The notes beneath the pieces were generated by a model, which was given only the letters and a program-made list of their open reading frames with translations, was not told where the DNA came from and did not search any database. The position numbers were made by a program, and so were the translations under genes. Positions 31,060 through 41,582 of a DNA stretch of 64,000 nucleotides are shown piece after piece. Each line of letters opens with the position of its first letter. The stretch's first letter is position 1. The stretch comes from Amyelois transitella (Eukaryota; Arthropoda; Insecta; Lepidoptera; Pyralidae), in the NCBI RefSeq assembly GCF_032362555.1, contig NC_083527.1:4898001-4962000 (forward strand). The letters run 5' to 3'.

Positions 31060-32325
31060 TATTCATCAACAAAGAAGGGCCTACAATGTTGCCCAATGCT
31101 ACTGAAAGTTTGTTGGGAATGAATTTTATTCAGGACGCTGGCATGGTATTAGATTTTTCTCGCGGTATATGGTTTATGAACCACGATAGGGTCCCTCAGC
31201 CCATCGTCTTTGAACCTAATTGTGGTAGGTCATACAAACCTTTGCATTGCTCGTCTGTGGGTCTTCGCGAGGATGAAGGATTCCACTTAGGTAAGGACGA
31301 ACGACAGCAGCTGTCCAACCTTCTGAATGTCAATGAGGACATTTTCACTCCAGGGGGATGACCCACTCAGTTTGCTGTTCACCAGATTGATACCGGAGAC
31401 GCCAGGCCTATTGCGAGTTCTCCTTATCGCGTATCTCCAGCGAAAAATAAGTGATCAGAGCGAAATTAGAGAAGATGTTAGAAGATGACATCATCGAAGA
31501 TGCCTCAGCTGCTCAGTCAGCTGGGTATCAACCCAAGAAGAATGGAGAGGTCCGCTTCTGTGTCGACTACCGGAAATTAAACAGCGTCATCAGTACTGAT
31601 AAGTTTCCACTTCCTGTCATAGATGACTTGTTGCCAGCGGTACGTTTCTCTTTAAATAGCTCTTATAACGAAGGAACCGGCCATACGGCCGCATTTATAA
31701 CTTTCGCACGTGAGTTGCGTACGCCCCTTGCAGTCCATACAGACTTCAGAACCATTGTGGAGCAGCAAAATTTTGTGCCTCAGATATCACCATATTTGAG
31801 AGATTTTGCTCGAATTCTTGTGGATGTCAGGAGACGTATTGAGTCGCAACAGGACATAAGGAAGGCTGTCGCCGATAAACGACGGAGGCAGGTTGCTCCG
31901 TTTAATGAGGGAGACATGGTCCTGGTGGAGGTCCATATGCCGAGTAATGCACAGCTTGGCATCACGAGCAAATTTGCTTCTAAGAGAGAGGGACCTTATC
32001 GCATATCAAAAGTTTGTAGTCCTACTTCTTATCTCGTCGTTGATAGTAACAACATTGTAAAGGGAAAATACCATGCCAGCGCCTTAACGCGTTACGTGGG
32101 TAAATCTCCTGTTATTGCGCATCAGCGCCATCGCGGCAGACAAGCCAAGTCACAGTCGGGTCGACCATGTAACTTGGATGGGGAGGATATAGCGGGCAAC
32201 ATTGTAGGCCCTTCCGGGGAGACATCGCGTCACCCTCCGCCCCCCTCGTCCATACCACGCCGTCCCCAGCGCCCGCGTCGAGGACCGCCCGTGCGCCTCA
32301 TTGAACAAGTCAGTCTTTAAACAAC
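31060..32325 (+). pseudogene. Ty3/gypsy pol relic, RT joined to integrase tail
   Basis: Starts in the protease end LLGMNFIQDAGMVLDFSRGI, then a stop inside the pGG(E)PTxFAxHxIDTGD linker and PIASSPYRVSPAKNK. A frame change gives IRAKLEKMLEDDIIEDASAA, KKNGEVRFCVDYRKLNSVIS and TDKFPLPVIDDLLPA, the first blocks of reverse transcriptase. An in-frame deletion then jumps straight to the integrase end, FSLNSSYNEGTGHTAAFITF and ARELRTPL, followed by the GPF/Y-type module SKREGPYRISKVCSPTSYLV and a Pro/Arg-rich tail. The RT catalytic YxDD, RNase H and integrase DDE are missing. It lies inside the piggyBac at 30265-34088. Confidence 0.85.
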
Positions 32326-32452
32326 GCGCGGACCGGTGCGGTATGCACTTCTTATTAGCGAGCGAGTTTTGTATTTCTTTTTATAAGTTACCGAAGTAAA
32401 GTTGTTATCTCGTAGTTGGCTTTTACTTCTCAATCTCGCCCCGCTATATCAC
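32326..32452 (+). repeat. Probable 3' LTR remnant of the gypsy element
   Basis: Noncoding stretch immediately after the gypsy frame, containing TATTTCTTTTTATAAGTTAC and AAGTAAAGTTGTTATCTCGT and ending near CTATATCA before piggyBac homology resumes. Its position fits a 3' LTR or its recombined remainder. No second copy is available for comparison. Confidence 0.35.
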
Positions 32453-34092
32453 GACTTTAGAAATATTTCAGTCTGTCACCAATATGAATGAATTAATTGA
32501 AGAAATAATAATTCCCGAATCTCTACGCTATGCCAACCAAAAGGGGTCTGTATTTACAACTGACGTCCAAGAAATTACCGCATTTATTGGAATGAATTAT
32601 GTCATGGGTTATCATGTGTTGCCTTCTTTGCGAAGCTATTGGTCCACAGAACCCGACATGGGTGTGCCTTTTATAGCTAAAGTTATGCCTTTATCGAGAT
32701 TTGAGGAGCTAAGGCGAAATTTGCATTTTGCCAACAATGAGGCGCAGCCACCATCTACATCGACAGATTTCGATAGAGCATACAAAATTCGTTTAGTTAT
32801 GAATCATTTCAACAAAAGTTTTCAATCAGTTATGAATAATACAACAACTCAGTCAGTAGATGAACATATGGTAAAGTTTAAAGGACACAATATTATGAAA
32901 CAGTACATGCAAAATAAACCAGTATAACGAGGGTTCAAAATGTGGTGTCGCGCTGACTCAAAACCCGGATATTTATTTCAGTTTGACATATATACTGGAA
33001 AAAAGACATCAGGGCCAGAAATAGGATTGGGTGAATCCGTAGTGCTTGACCTAACAGAACCTTTGGTAGGGCTTGGATGTGAAATTTACATTGATAAATT
33101 TTTTCAACTCGCCTATGCTGCAATATAAATTAGCTAAGCAAAACTTGTAGTCTTGTGGTACAGTTCGTACACTGCGAAAGAATACCCCAAACAACTTGCC
33201 ACTAGATAAAGATAAGAAGAGAGGTGATATTTATGCGACTATTTTCTAAGGTATTTCTTTTATAAAATGGATGGATAATAAAGCTGTACATCTCCTCATC
33301 AATTTTTATCACCAATTCCAACTCAAAAAGTAAAAAGGAAACAAGTCGCTTCCTCGGATAAATTAGAAATTACATGTCCCAACATAGTTTGTCATTATAA
33401 CAAGTACATGGGTGGAGTCGAGTCGAAAATAAAGTATTACCTTCGACTGTTTTTTGATTTATTAGACATTGCAGTAAATAATGCATACATCGTATACGAA
33501 GAAATACACGCCCATCATCGTATTGATGGTCATTTTCTTACATCGCTCGAATTCCGGCAAGTAATAGCTCGAGCAATGATCGGTAATTTCAGCATAAGAA
33601 AAAATGCCCTACCCTCGACCTCTATGACGAAAAAACGTGTACAAAATATGTGCAATAAACATTCCTTACCATCACACGTGATGATAAAAGGATCACGGAA
33701 AAGATGTGTGCAATGCGCAAAAACTGGCACTGAAAATCGTACACACAATGTATGTGATTTGTGTAAGGTCAATTTATGTTTTACAGCAACAAGGAACTGT
33801 TTTGCTGATTTTCATGCTTGATACATAAATAAATTAATATTATTTCAAAATTATATGCTGTTTTATTGACAAAATATATATACATTACCTGTATTGTAAA
33901 AACGCTAGAACCTAACAGATGTCGACCTTTATCGCATATTGGGACAATATTGTCCCAAAAAATTCCAAAAAAAGTACTAGTATATTTTTATTTTTTATGT
34001 TACACATCCTCTTAGTACCACAAAATAAATAATTTAAAACATTAATACCCATAAAAATATTCGCGTACAAGTTTTGTGCGTCAAAGGGATAA

Positions 34093-34929
34093 ATAACAAA
34101 TAGGGAGACCCTAAAGACACAACAATTTCAATGAACCCGACAATAACAGCCAACATTCGATCACCGTGCGATCCGTCGAGACCATGCAAAATATACGGAA
34201 GAAAACCAACATGACAAGAACATTCGCCAAGCAATCATAAGCAACCTGAACCAGCAAACAGATAATTCAGATTTAGAAACACAAATCAAGAAATACATAA
34301 AATCCCAATACACAGAAAGCGTATGGGGCGTAACCGACATTCTAATAGCGGCCGCCGAATACTACATCATCAGCGTCAAAGAATTCCTCGGCACCCTTCT
34401 AAAAGAAATAGCAGAATTCACCCCGAAACACCCCACGGACGCTGTAGGTTGCATAGGTTTAATCTTCAAACAAAACCACTACGATTGTTTCGAACACCAT
34501 ATGGGTGCAATGGGCCCAATCATAACTCAAGACACACTAAGCTCCAACGATTGTACGCCGATGGAAATCCCAGACGAGACAAGCTACAGACTTATTCGCC
34601 CCCGGCCCTTCCGCCCAAACCACGACCAGATAGATAATAACCTCAACATCGCAACATGGAATGTAAGAGGCGCGGCATCCCGAACTAAGAAATTAGACAT
34701 CGACCAAACACTGGAAGACAAAGCAATCCATATAGCCTGCCTTCAAGAAACGCACCTAAAAACCGGCACCTATGAATCTAAACACTATAACTGGATACTG
34801 AGCGGCAACAACAGTAGCCGAGGGCTAGCCATCCTGACAAGGAAAAACTACAATATATCGACTGACTGGACGAAATCCAACATTAACAACATGGCAGCAT
34901 TAATCAGCGTCGGAAGCAAAACCAACGGA
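34093..34929 (+). pseudogene. LINE ORF2 front part: OTU-like domain and endonuclease
   Basis: Translation shows NIRQAIISNLNQQTDN, then YTESVWGVTDILIAAAEYYI and IGLIFKQNHYDCFEHH. The order IRxxI, WGxxxxxxAAAxYY and a terminal HYDCF matches the second half of OTU cysteine proteases, including the catalytic His. An expected DGNCFxR motif upstream is not clear. From about 34640 comes the apurinic-like endonuclease start NLNIATWNVRGAASRTKKLD, HIACLQETHLKTGTYESKHY and SSRGLAILTRKNY, with the conserved Asn, Glu and RGLAI. The frame is cut at 34929 by the Harbinger and continues after it. A LINE endonuclease nicks the target DNA; the OTU role in LINEs is not established. Confidence 0.6.
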
Positions 34930-35100
34930 CCAGGCCACAACTGTGCGTTGCGGCGTCGCATCGCAAAAATCAACGACGCCGCACAACGCATCGTGGAAAA
35001 TCCGATGCGCTGCGCAACGTACAAATCTGCGATGCGACAACGCGTTGCCGTTTAGTCGGTGTCCATACTTTGAACGACCTGCACGTGTTTTTTAAGCGAT

Positions 35101-36956
35101 ATGGCGGAGTACGATGTCGACCACCTGATATCTTTAATTTACGAACGTCCCGTCCTTTGGGACAAAACTATATCACAATTCAAAGACAAAAATTTAAAAA
35201 CAGAAGCATGGAGGGAAGTGTGTACAAGTTTATATTCAAATTTTGAGGAGTTAAATACTGTTGAAAAATCAAAAATCGGTAAGTACTTATAAACATTTAT
35301 ATTTTCGTTAACTGCCAACTTAGAGCTCCAATGTTACTATTAAAATAATTACAAAATTCGTTTCTGATTATGTTAGCTTCCGTTCTACTTTCATGTGTTG
35401 TTTCGTGTAAAATTTGCAAAGAATCGTCAATAATCATTTCTTCAAACGTTTGTGCGCCATCTCGATTCAATACAAAGTTGTGTAATACACAGCATGCTTT
35501 TATAATGTCTATTGTGAAATCGTAAGAAACATTAATGGGTCGGTGAAATATGCGCCATTTATTTGCGAGAATGCCAAAAGCGCTCTCAACATATCGTCTG
35601 GCTCGGCTCAAACGATAATTAAAAACTCGTTTTTCTATCGATAAAAACTTCCCAGAATATGGGCGCATTATATTATTTGTCAGTGGTAATCCTTCATCCG
35701 CCACGAAGACAAAAGGAATTTCTTTTTGAAAGCCAGGTAACGGTTTTGGCGGAGGTATAGATAATTGACCTTTTTTTAATAAGTCGTATAGTTTTGAATT
35801 TTGAAAAACAGTGGAGTCACATTCCTTACCATATGCACCTATATCGACATATATAAATTTGTAATTCGTATCAACAAGTGCTAATAGAACAATGGAATTA
35901 TAATTTTTATAATTGAAAAATAGGGATCCACTGTGATCCGGGCTCAATATACGAATGTGTTTTCCATCTAGCGCTCCTATACAATTAGGAAAGTTGGTCT
36001 TTTTTTCATACTCTTGAGCAATTTGTTCCATCAGCTCTGTTGTAATTTTTGGTAATTCCAACCTTTTAAGAATGTTCCATAAAATACGACAAACAAATTT
36101 TACTATTTCTGTTATTGTAGATTTTCCACGATAATATGTGAAATGCATATCTTTAAAAGTATTTCCCGTCGCCAGGTACCTGAAAAAAAAAAACAAAATA
36201 AATCATTATTCTTCATATTTTTTAGGTAACGATGTCATAAAAAAATGGAGAGGAATCAAGGATAATTTTACAAAATACGAAAAAAAATTAAACGAGCAAT
36301 GTAAATCCGGAGCTGGGGCCAAAAAAATTAAACAATATCATCTATACGACCAGCTCCTATTTCTGAAAAAGAATTTTCAAAATAAAACAACATCAAGTCT
36401 TGACGATGAAGAAATAAGACCAAGCACCTCAACCCAACAAAGCCAGCAACCTGTCATGCCACGTTACCAGCCTGCATCGCGTAAAAGAAAAATTGACGAA
36501 GACGAATTTGAGAAGAATATTATAGCTGCTTTAAAAACACCTGAAAGTAGACATTTATCTTTTTTTAAAGGAATTTTGCCATCATTGGAAAAATTGAATG
36601 ATAATCAAACAATAATTTTCCAAAGTCGTGTCCTACAGATATTAACTGATTTACACCAACCATCATACTATCCCAGCCACTATCAAACTTCACAAACATC
36701 CGTCCAAGCAAACTATCAAACATCTCAAACAACTGTTCAGACTGGCTATCAAACAGCTCAAATGTCTATGCAGAGTGGCTACCAAACATCCATTCAACGC
36801 AGTGCCTTCCAAAGCGGATGCGAAACATCACCGGCGCCTATGCAATCGTCTCCACAAACGCCAAGGAATGATGATGTAAATGAGCCAGAACAAATTAATT
36901 TCGATGAGGAACTAACAAATTTGACGAATGACACACAATCGGATTACGAGTTTTGA
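35101..36956 (+). CDS. MADF-BESS protein of the Harbinger element (302 aa, two exons)
   Basis: Exon 1 is 35101-35278 from ATG (MAEYDVDHLISLIYERPVLW), donor ATCG|GTAAGT. Exon 2 is 36226-36956 after acceptor TTTTTTAG. Splicing makes an uninterrupted 909-nt frame. The MADF domain (residues about 5-95) reads through WREVCTSLYSNFEELN and, across the splice, VIKKWRGIKDNFTKYEKKLN. A BESS motif is present in HLSFFKGILPSLEKLNDNQT (about residues 160-190). A degenerate Gln/Ser/Thr repeat (YQTSQTSVQ, YQTSQTTVQ, YQTAQMSMQ) and an acidic end follow. In PIF/Harbinger elements a second, Myb/SANT- or MADF-like protein binds the termini and helps bring the transposase to DNA and into the nucleus. The intron, 35279-36225, holds the entire second coding exon of the transposase on the other strand. 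Confidence 0.85.
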
Positions 36957-37316
36957 ATAACACTAAATTGTGAAAATGATTAAACAGTATGATTATAGTA
37001 TAAATAGTTTATTTTTTTCTTACCTTATAGTTAATCCCAGCATCTCCAGAGGTTCGATGGGTTTTCTAAATATGTATTTCTTTTGTAAATGAGGCTTTAT
37101 CAAACTAAGAAGCTCTTCAAAACTTCCTACACTCATCCTAAAGTAATCGAAAAATTTAACCTCGTCCACTTTTAGCGCCTCATATTTCCTTTTGAAGTGG
37201 TTTCCATCTTTATTCATAATTGTCAGTAATGGGTGCACCCAGTACTTTCTTTTCTGTTTCTTTTTCTTAATACGCCTTAACGCAAGCAGAAGTAGAACAC
37301 GCGCAGTGCGATCCAT
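35297..37316 (-). CDS. PIF/Harbinger transposase (391 aa, two exons)
   Basis: Exon 1 runs 37316-37024 (MDRTARVLLLLALRR...KFFDYFRMSVGSFEELLSLI), donor ATAAG|GTAAG. Exon 2 runs 36179-35297 after acceptor TTTTTTTTTTTCAG. Joining AG|G makes ...GLTIR|YLATGNTFKDMHF, and 293 + 883 nt is a whole number of codons. DDE_Tnp_4 residues are visible: Asp in CIGALDGKHIRI, Asp in FVADEGLPLTNNIMRP, Glu in RRYVESAFGILANKWRIF. ACCVLHNF follows near the end. It recognises the inverted repeats and catalyses cut-and-paste. No stop or frameshift, so it looks functional. Its intron, 36180-37023, contains the second exon of the MADF-BESS gene. An alternative ATG at 36196 lies in the intron and is rejected. Confidence 0.9.
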
Positions 37317-37459
37317 GTCTCACTAGAAACTGAAACGTTGGTTAGCGTCTTTACGTACGATGTCGTATCCGATGAAATTTTTGCGTTGCGACATCGCATC
37401 GCATAGCTGTGCGATGTTGTTTTTACGATGCGACGCCGCAACGCACTGTTGTGGCCTGG

Positions 37460-38760
37460 CCCAACCTATTCGTGATCACAACGCATTGGTCGAATACAAC
37501 ATCCGCAGCAACTTACGACCTCACACGACTCCGACAACTCATAAGAGTAAAACCAAACAACTCCAACCTGATAATTCAAGGGGATTTCAACGCACATGCA
37601 GGGTACCAAGATACCAAAAAAGAACGCACCTTAAAGAGCAGCGATGGAGCAACTCCGATTAGACACATCATTCGGCCGAGCAAGCTGCAAAACCACGTGG
37701 ATCTCAGGCAACAAAATTTCCCAAATCGACCACATAATGACCCAAACCTCCAAACCACCCTGCTTCAATCATATAAAAGGGGAACACACCCCCTTATCGG
37801 ACCACAAAATCATCTGGGGCAAACTAAAACTAAAAGAATTAAATTCACATCTTCGGAGAAACAATGTGACTAAACCCGATCCAATATCAAATAACTTCAA
37901 GTATAAAGCTCTCAACTACGAACTACTAACAAAGCAGTAACCGAAAAGAACAATATCAACTAGCAACAATTAAAGAATTAAATACTTATAAACAAAATAA
38001 TAACATAAGGCCTTTATCATGGGAAGAAATTACAGATATAATGAGAAAATCCAAAAATGCAACCAAAGTCCTACAATTCCAACCGAAACATTAAAAAAAT
38101 CGCAGACTAGCACTAGCAAAACTGCAACAAGCAAAATTTCTCAAGAACCGTTACCCTTCAGACCCAACACATCAGGAAAATCTTAAAAGAGTGTCAAGCA
38201 TTCTTTAAAGACTTATCAAAAGCCCACCCCTCAGCAAGAATGAAAATTACCTATGACTTTTACAGAAGACACAAACAAAAACAAAGACGGCGAGCAAAAC
38301 AATATTTCATACCAATCTCAAAATGGGAAGAAGAACTCGCCAAAATGGAAGGAATCAACATAGAAAAAATACACAACTACTTGGCCCAGATCCATCTATA
38401 GAAGAAATTATCGCTAAATCGCGAAATGGAACTGCCCCCGGAACTGACCAAACTATTCAAAGCCAATAGTACAGAACTAAACCAGGAAATCCTTTACCAC
38501 ATCCGAACAGCGTGGAGAAAAAACATCCTACCAAATTCATGGACACAATCCGTTCAGATACCTCTGCCTAAAACAACAAACCCTAAAAACACTAAGAACT
38601 ACAGAAGAATTTCCATATGCAATACGGCTTATAGAATTTACACGAGCTTAATACTAAAAAGACTAGACGAATCAACCGACACCCCAGAAAATTACCAAAC
38701 TGCATTTTTTAAAAACCGTTCAAATGATGATCATATGTTTACCCTAGGGGACCCTGGGGC
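37460..38760 (+). pseudogene. OTU-LINE continuation: endonuclease end and RT start
   Basis: Directly after the Harbinger the LINE resumes with TYDLTRLRQLIRVKPNNSNL and IIQGDFNAHAGYQDTKKER, the GDFNAH active-site block of the endonuclease. After frame changes come GNKISQIDHIMTQTSKPPCF and GEHTPLSDHKIIWGKLKLK, the SDH catalytic His block. A degraded linker follows, and from 38426 reverse transcriptase block 0-2: IRTAWRKNILPNSWTQSVQI, PLPKTTNPKNTKNYRRISIC and LKRLDESTDTPENYQTAFFK. The sequence is cut at about 38740 by an element starting CCTAGGGGACCCTGGGGCTG. The rest of the RT is missing here; a 3' part of a similar LINE is at 62300-63480. Confidence 0.75.
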
Positions 38761-39176
38761 TGGTTTTAACAGGGGTAACTAACAGCAGAATTATATAGAA
38801 CCTATTCGACTTACCACGCTAATTCCAACGTGTCTCGACCTGTCAGTTGCCGACCGAGCGTCACGGGAGCAGGTTGTGTCAGACGCCTCTAATTTTACAG
38901 GTAAATGAACTTTTTTACATGTTTAATTTTTTGCATTACTCTTCAAATATGTATCGTAAAAAAATGTTGTTTTGGTATTGCATAATTCCGTATTTATTGT
39001 ATTTTTCATTAATGTTAAAGTTTTAATCGAGAACATAACCGGTAAAAAAAAACAGTAACTTTGTGCAAAATGGGGCCGTGGGGTTGGTTTTAACATATTA
39101 CGGAGTAGGTTCTAACGCGTTAATATTTGCCCCGAACACGGGGCAGGTTTTAACAGTTGAAAAAATTTAAAAGTAG
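38741..39176 (+). other. 5' part of an unclassified element with GGGGCTGGTTTTAACA motifs
   Basis: GGGGCTGGTTTTAACAGGGG (38755), GGGGTTGGTTTTAACATATT (39075) and GGGGCAGGTTTTAACAGTTG (39140) are three spaced copies of one motif. A GC-rich exon-like segment ends at a donor (TTTTACAG|GTAAATG, about 38901). No coding sequence is visible. The BEL element inserted at 39182, so the rest of this element would lie beyond 53721. Confidence 0.45.
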
Positions 39177-39181
39177 GTAGG

Positions 39182-39559
39182 TGTTTCGTATTTAATCTGT
39201 GGTTGGATACTTCCTTTTTGAATGTTGAGGGCGCCACCGGACTAATGTGTGGTAGAAAGTACCAGTTTTAGCCACCGAGAGAAAAAGTGGCGCTAGAGTA
39301 GTCTGCTTCAAGCGCGCTCGCAATCACCATCGAAACTTTTAATAAATTTTGTTTTAAGTGATTTTGGACAGAGTTGTGTGTGTGGTATATCTTCAATTAC
39401 CCGGAGGCCTCCGTGAGGAACTGGGAAATCTGCCGTGCAGAGGAAAGGTGAGTCGTACTCAAATTTCATTGGGGATTTGTCCAACCCGGGCAACCACGTT
39501 ACATACCTACCTACTCTAATTTATCTCCTTTATTAAATACAGTCCATTGTTATCCCACA
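39182..39559 (+). repeat. BEL 5' LTR
   Basis: 378 bp, TGTTTCGT...ATCCCACA, same length and sequence as the 3' LTR. It includes AATAAATTTTGTTTTAAGTG at about 39340, plausible as a polyadenylation region, and GAAAGGTGAGTCGT at about 39440, a plausible splice donor. Confidence 0.95.
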
Positions 39560-39667
39560 TTTCTGGTTCTTCGAGCCAAGATTAATCTTATTTTGAGACA
39601 TACTTTTGCTTTTTGTGGACTAAGTGTACATACGTAATTTGCCGGCAAGCCGGCAAGTGTTATCAAC

Positions 39668-41498
39668 ATGGCGGAAAGCGAAACTTTGCAAATTAAAATA
39701 AATACATTGTTAGCAAAAAAAGAATATCTTTTCATTAAAATGCAACGTATATATGATATGTCTGGAAAGATTGAGAGTAACTTAGATCGATTGCCTTCAT
39801 TTTTGGTCCAATTCTCCGATATGGAAAGTGTTCGGAGGCGATTTGAAACGGCCATTTTTGATTTATACGAACTAGAATTACAAAAACAACCGAAGGCAAA
39901 ATTAAATAATCGTGAACTCGAAACTTTCGACGAGATGTACAATGCGTGTCAGTTAATCGTAAATAAATACAAGACAGATAAATCTCCAGTAGATTATTCA
40001 GTAAAAAAGGATTTAGTGGTCCCAGCATTACCTAAAATACAATTATTTCAATTTGACGGTCAAATTGAAAATTGGACAACCTTTTATGACACGTTTGTAT
40101 CATTAGTTCATAACCGAAACTTTACTGATATCGATAAATTTCATTATTTACTGTCATGCGTTAAAGGTTCAGCTTTAAATATAGTTAAACAACTACCTAT
40201 TACATCTGCTAATTACGCGGTAGTTTGGCAAAGTTTAATCGAAAAATATCACGATAACAGAACTCTGGCGTGTAGGTACTTTGATAAAATGCTTAACTTT
40301 ACGCCGCTCACTAAAGACACGACGGCTAATCTCACATTATTTATTGAAACTTTTGACCATTCATTAAAGGCTATTCAAGCGTTAAATATAAAAAACTTGT
40401 GATTTTTTAATTTGTCATTTAGCATTACAAAGACTAGACCCTCATACAAGAAAATTATTTGAGGAAAGTAGGGATCAACATTCTTTACCTACATTCTCCG
40501 AACTTATTGATTTCGTAAACAAACAAGTAAAAGTTCTAGAACATACACTTTCTAGCACCTCTGTAATATCTAAACCTACCAATATGCATAAAAGTAGTCA
40601 TTATGTAAATAAGACATCGTCTTCAAGGTCAGTACTTACGACTTCACGAGTTCAAAATCGTAACAATCGTAATAATAATAACTCTAATATAAACATGACT
40701 TGTCCACATTGTAATCAAAGTCATATGATATATCGATGTGACCAATTTCGTAAATTGTCCGTCGATGATCGCAAGGACCGTGTCCGTTCATTGAAGCTCT
40801 GCACTAATTGTCTCAAACCCGATCATGAGTCTAATTTGTGCAAAAGTACAATCACTTGCGGAGTGTGTGCTTTGTCGCATCATTATTTATTGCATCAAGA
40901 TACAGGTAAAGCGGAACGTACAATCGCAGCGGCCGTGCCGCCAAGTACTTCGTCCGCGCAACCGTCTCCGTCACACACACAGCAAGCGCTAGTTTCTTCT
41001 CACTCCGTGAGTGACCGAACGATTCATCACGCACTACATTGTGTAGATGAAAATAAATACGGGGTAGTCTTAGGAACTACACTTACGCACATCACTGATA
41101 TTGATGGGCAATATCAAAACTGCCGTGCAGTCTTAGATTCCGGAGCTCAAAGTTCATTCATCACTACAGAGTGCGCTCAGAGGTTAGGTTTGCCGCGTAA
41201 AAAATGCCCATTTACTATTAATGGTTTAGGCGGGAACATAGTGAAAAATCAAGGGATGATTTCATGCACAATAAAACCAAAACATTCAGACGGTCCTACA
41301 TTTAACGTCAACTTAATCGTAGTATCCAAGGTCTCATCTGATATGCCTAATGTCAATTTTCCTAAACATGTAATTAATGAATATAATTCTTTTCAACTAG
41401 CAGACACATTTTTCTACAAAAAATCGCGAATTGATATTTTATTGGGTAATGACATTGTGCCAGATCTTATCACGGGTAAGGTACTACAGATGCCTCAC
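39668..41498 (+). CDS. BEL Gag and protease (one frame change)
   Basis: ATG 39668 opens MAESETLQIKINTLLAKKEY. The DUF1759-type Gag core is visible in PALPKIQLFQFDGQIENWTT, FHYLLSCVKGSALNIVKQLP and YFDKMLNFTPLTKD. The frame ends at TGA 40400-40402 and homology continues one base further on as DFLICHLALQRLDPHTRKLF, so a +1 shift is needed. Zinc knuckles follow (CPHCNQSHMIYRC...CTNCLKPDHESNLC and CGVCALSHHYLLH). The aspartic protease has CRAVLDSGAQSSFITTECAQ and IDILLGNDIVPDL. Gag builds the particle; protease matures the polyprotein. The frame runs into the LINE insertion near 41489. Because the LTRs are identical, the single frame change is either recent or a sequence error. Confidence 0.9.
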
Positions 41499-41582
41499 GA
41501 GTCGCCGTGAGGCATCTGTAGTAAGCGCACGCGCTTGTCTGTTAGAATTATAATTCCCAGTGCTTCCCAAACCTCGGTTACG

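Larger units (their letters stand above)
30732..33821 (+). pseudogene. piggyBac transposase interrupted by gypsy sequence
   Basis: The N-terminal part (to about 31053) is FRFTVTEVEEYLMADNSDDE, an acidic stretch, then WKKNTYQPYTFSETDYEFG. After the gypsy insert, coding resumes at about 32455: LEIFQSVTNMNELIEEIIIP, QEITAFIGMNYVMGYHVLPS, then the first catalytic Asp in QSVDEHMVKFKG, a stop at 32925, RGFKMWCRADSKPGYLFQFD, and the second Asp in CEIYIDKFF. Frame changes follow at about 33120-33400, then YNKYMGGVESKIKYYLRLFF, where relatives have Asp in GGVDxxD, and the Cys tail RKRCVQCAKTGTENRTHNVC with NCFADFHA. Several stops; inactive. The closest relative in the window is the copy at 7307. Confidence 0.85.
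30265..34088 (+). mobile_element. piggyBac element with ATAA target duplication, carrying a gypsy relic
   Basis: Terminal inverted repeats CCCTTTGACG (30265-30274) and CGTCAAAGGG (34079-34088). ATAA flanks both ends (30261-30264 and 34089-34092), a departure from the usual TTAA. Subterminal inverted repeats are GGGACTTAGGTGTCCCAATA followed by TGCGTAAAAGGTCG (from about 30614) and, inverted, CGACCTTTATCGCATATTGG followed by GACAATATTGTCCC (to 33956). A leader exon with donor AATG|GTAAGTAC (about 30534) and an acceptor (TTATTTAG, about 30731) precede the coding frame. It splits the OTU-LINE. Confidence 0.8.
34930..37459. mobile_element. PIF/Harbinger element with two interleaved genes
   Basis: The ends form an inverted repeat: CCAGGCCACAACTGTGCGTT followed by GCGGCGTCGCATCG from 34930, and the complement of CGATGCGACGCCGCAACGCA followed by CTGTTGTGGCCTGG to 37459, with one mismatch. 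The outermost 12 bases could belong to the target; a 3-bp duplication is not obvious. Inside are a two-exon transposase on the minus strand and a two-exon MADF-BESS protein on the plus strand. Each large exon lies in the other gene's intron. Both frames are open, so the element may be autonomous. It splits the endonuclease of the OTU-LINE. Confidence 0.85.

Noticed and set aside
34930..34941. CCAGGCCACAAC outer arms as definite Harbinger TIR
   Set aside because: The twelve outer bases are complementary but no 3-bp duplication is seen next to them, so they might be target sequence; limits are given as approximate.
36138..36225. Upstream extension of the second MADF-BESS exon into 36138
   Set aside because: Lies before a clear TTTTTTAG acceptor, overlaps the transposase exon antisense, and breaks the MADF domain; the spliced version is preferred.
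39308..39493. 61-codon minus-strand frame present in both LTRs (also 53465-53650)
   Set aside because: It is identical only because the LTRs are identical; it has no family features and lies antisense in regulatory sequence.
40390..40402. A AAA AAC slippery heptamer in frame at the end of Gag
   Set aside because: It is a textbook -1 site, but the downstream Gag homology is in the +1 frame and the -1 frame stops after a few codons.
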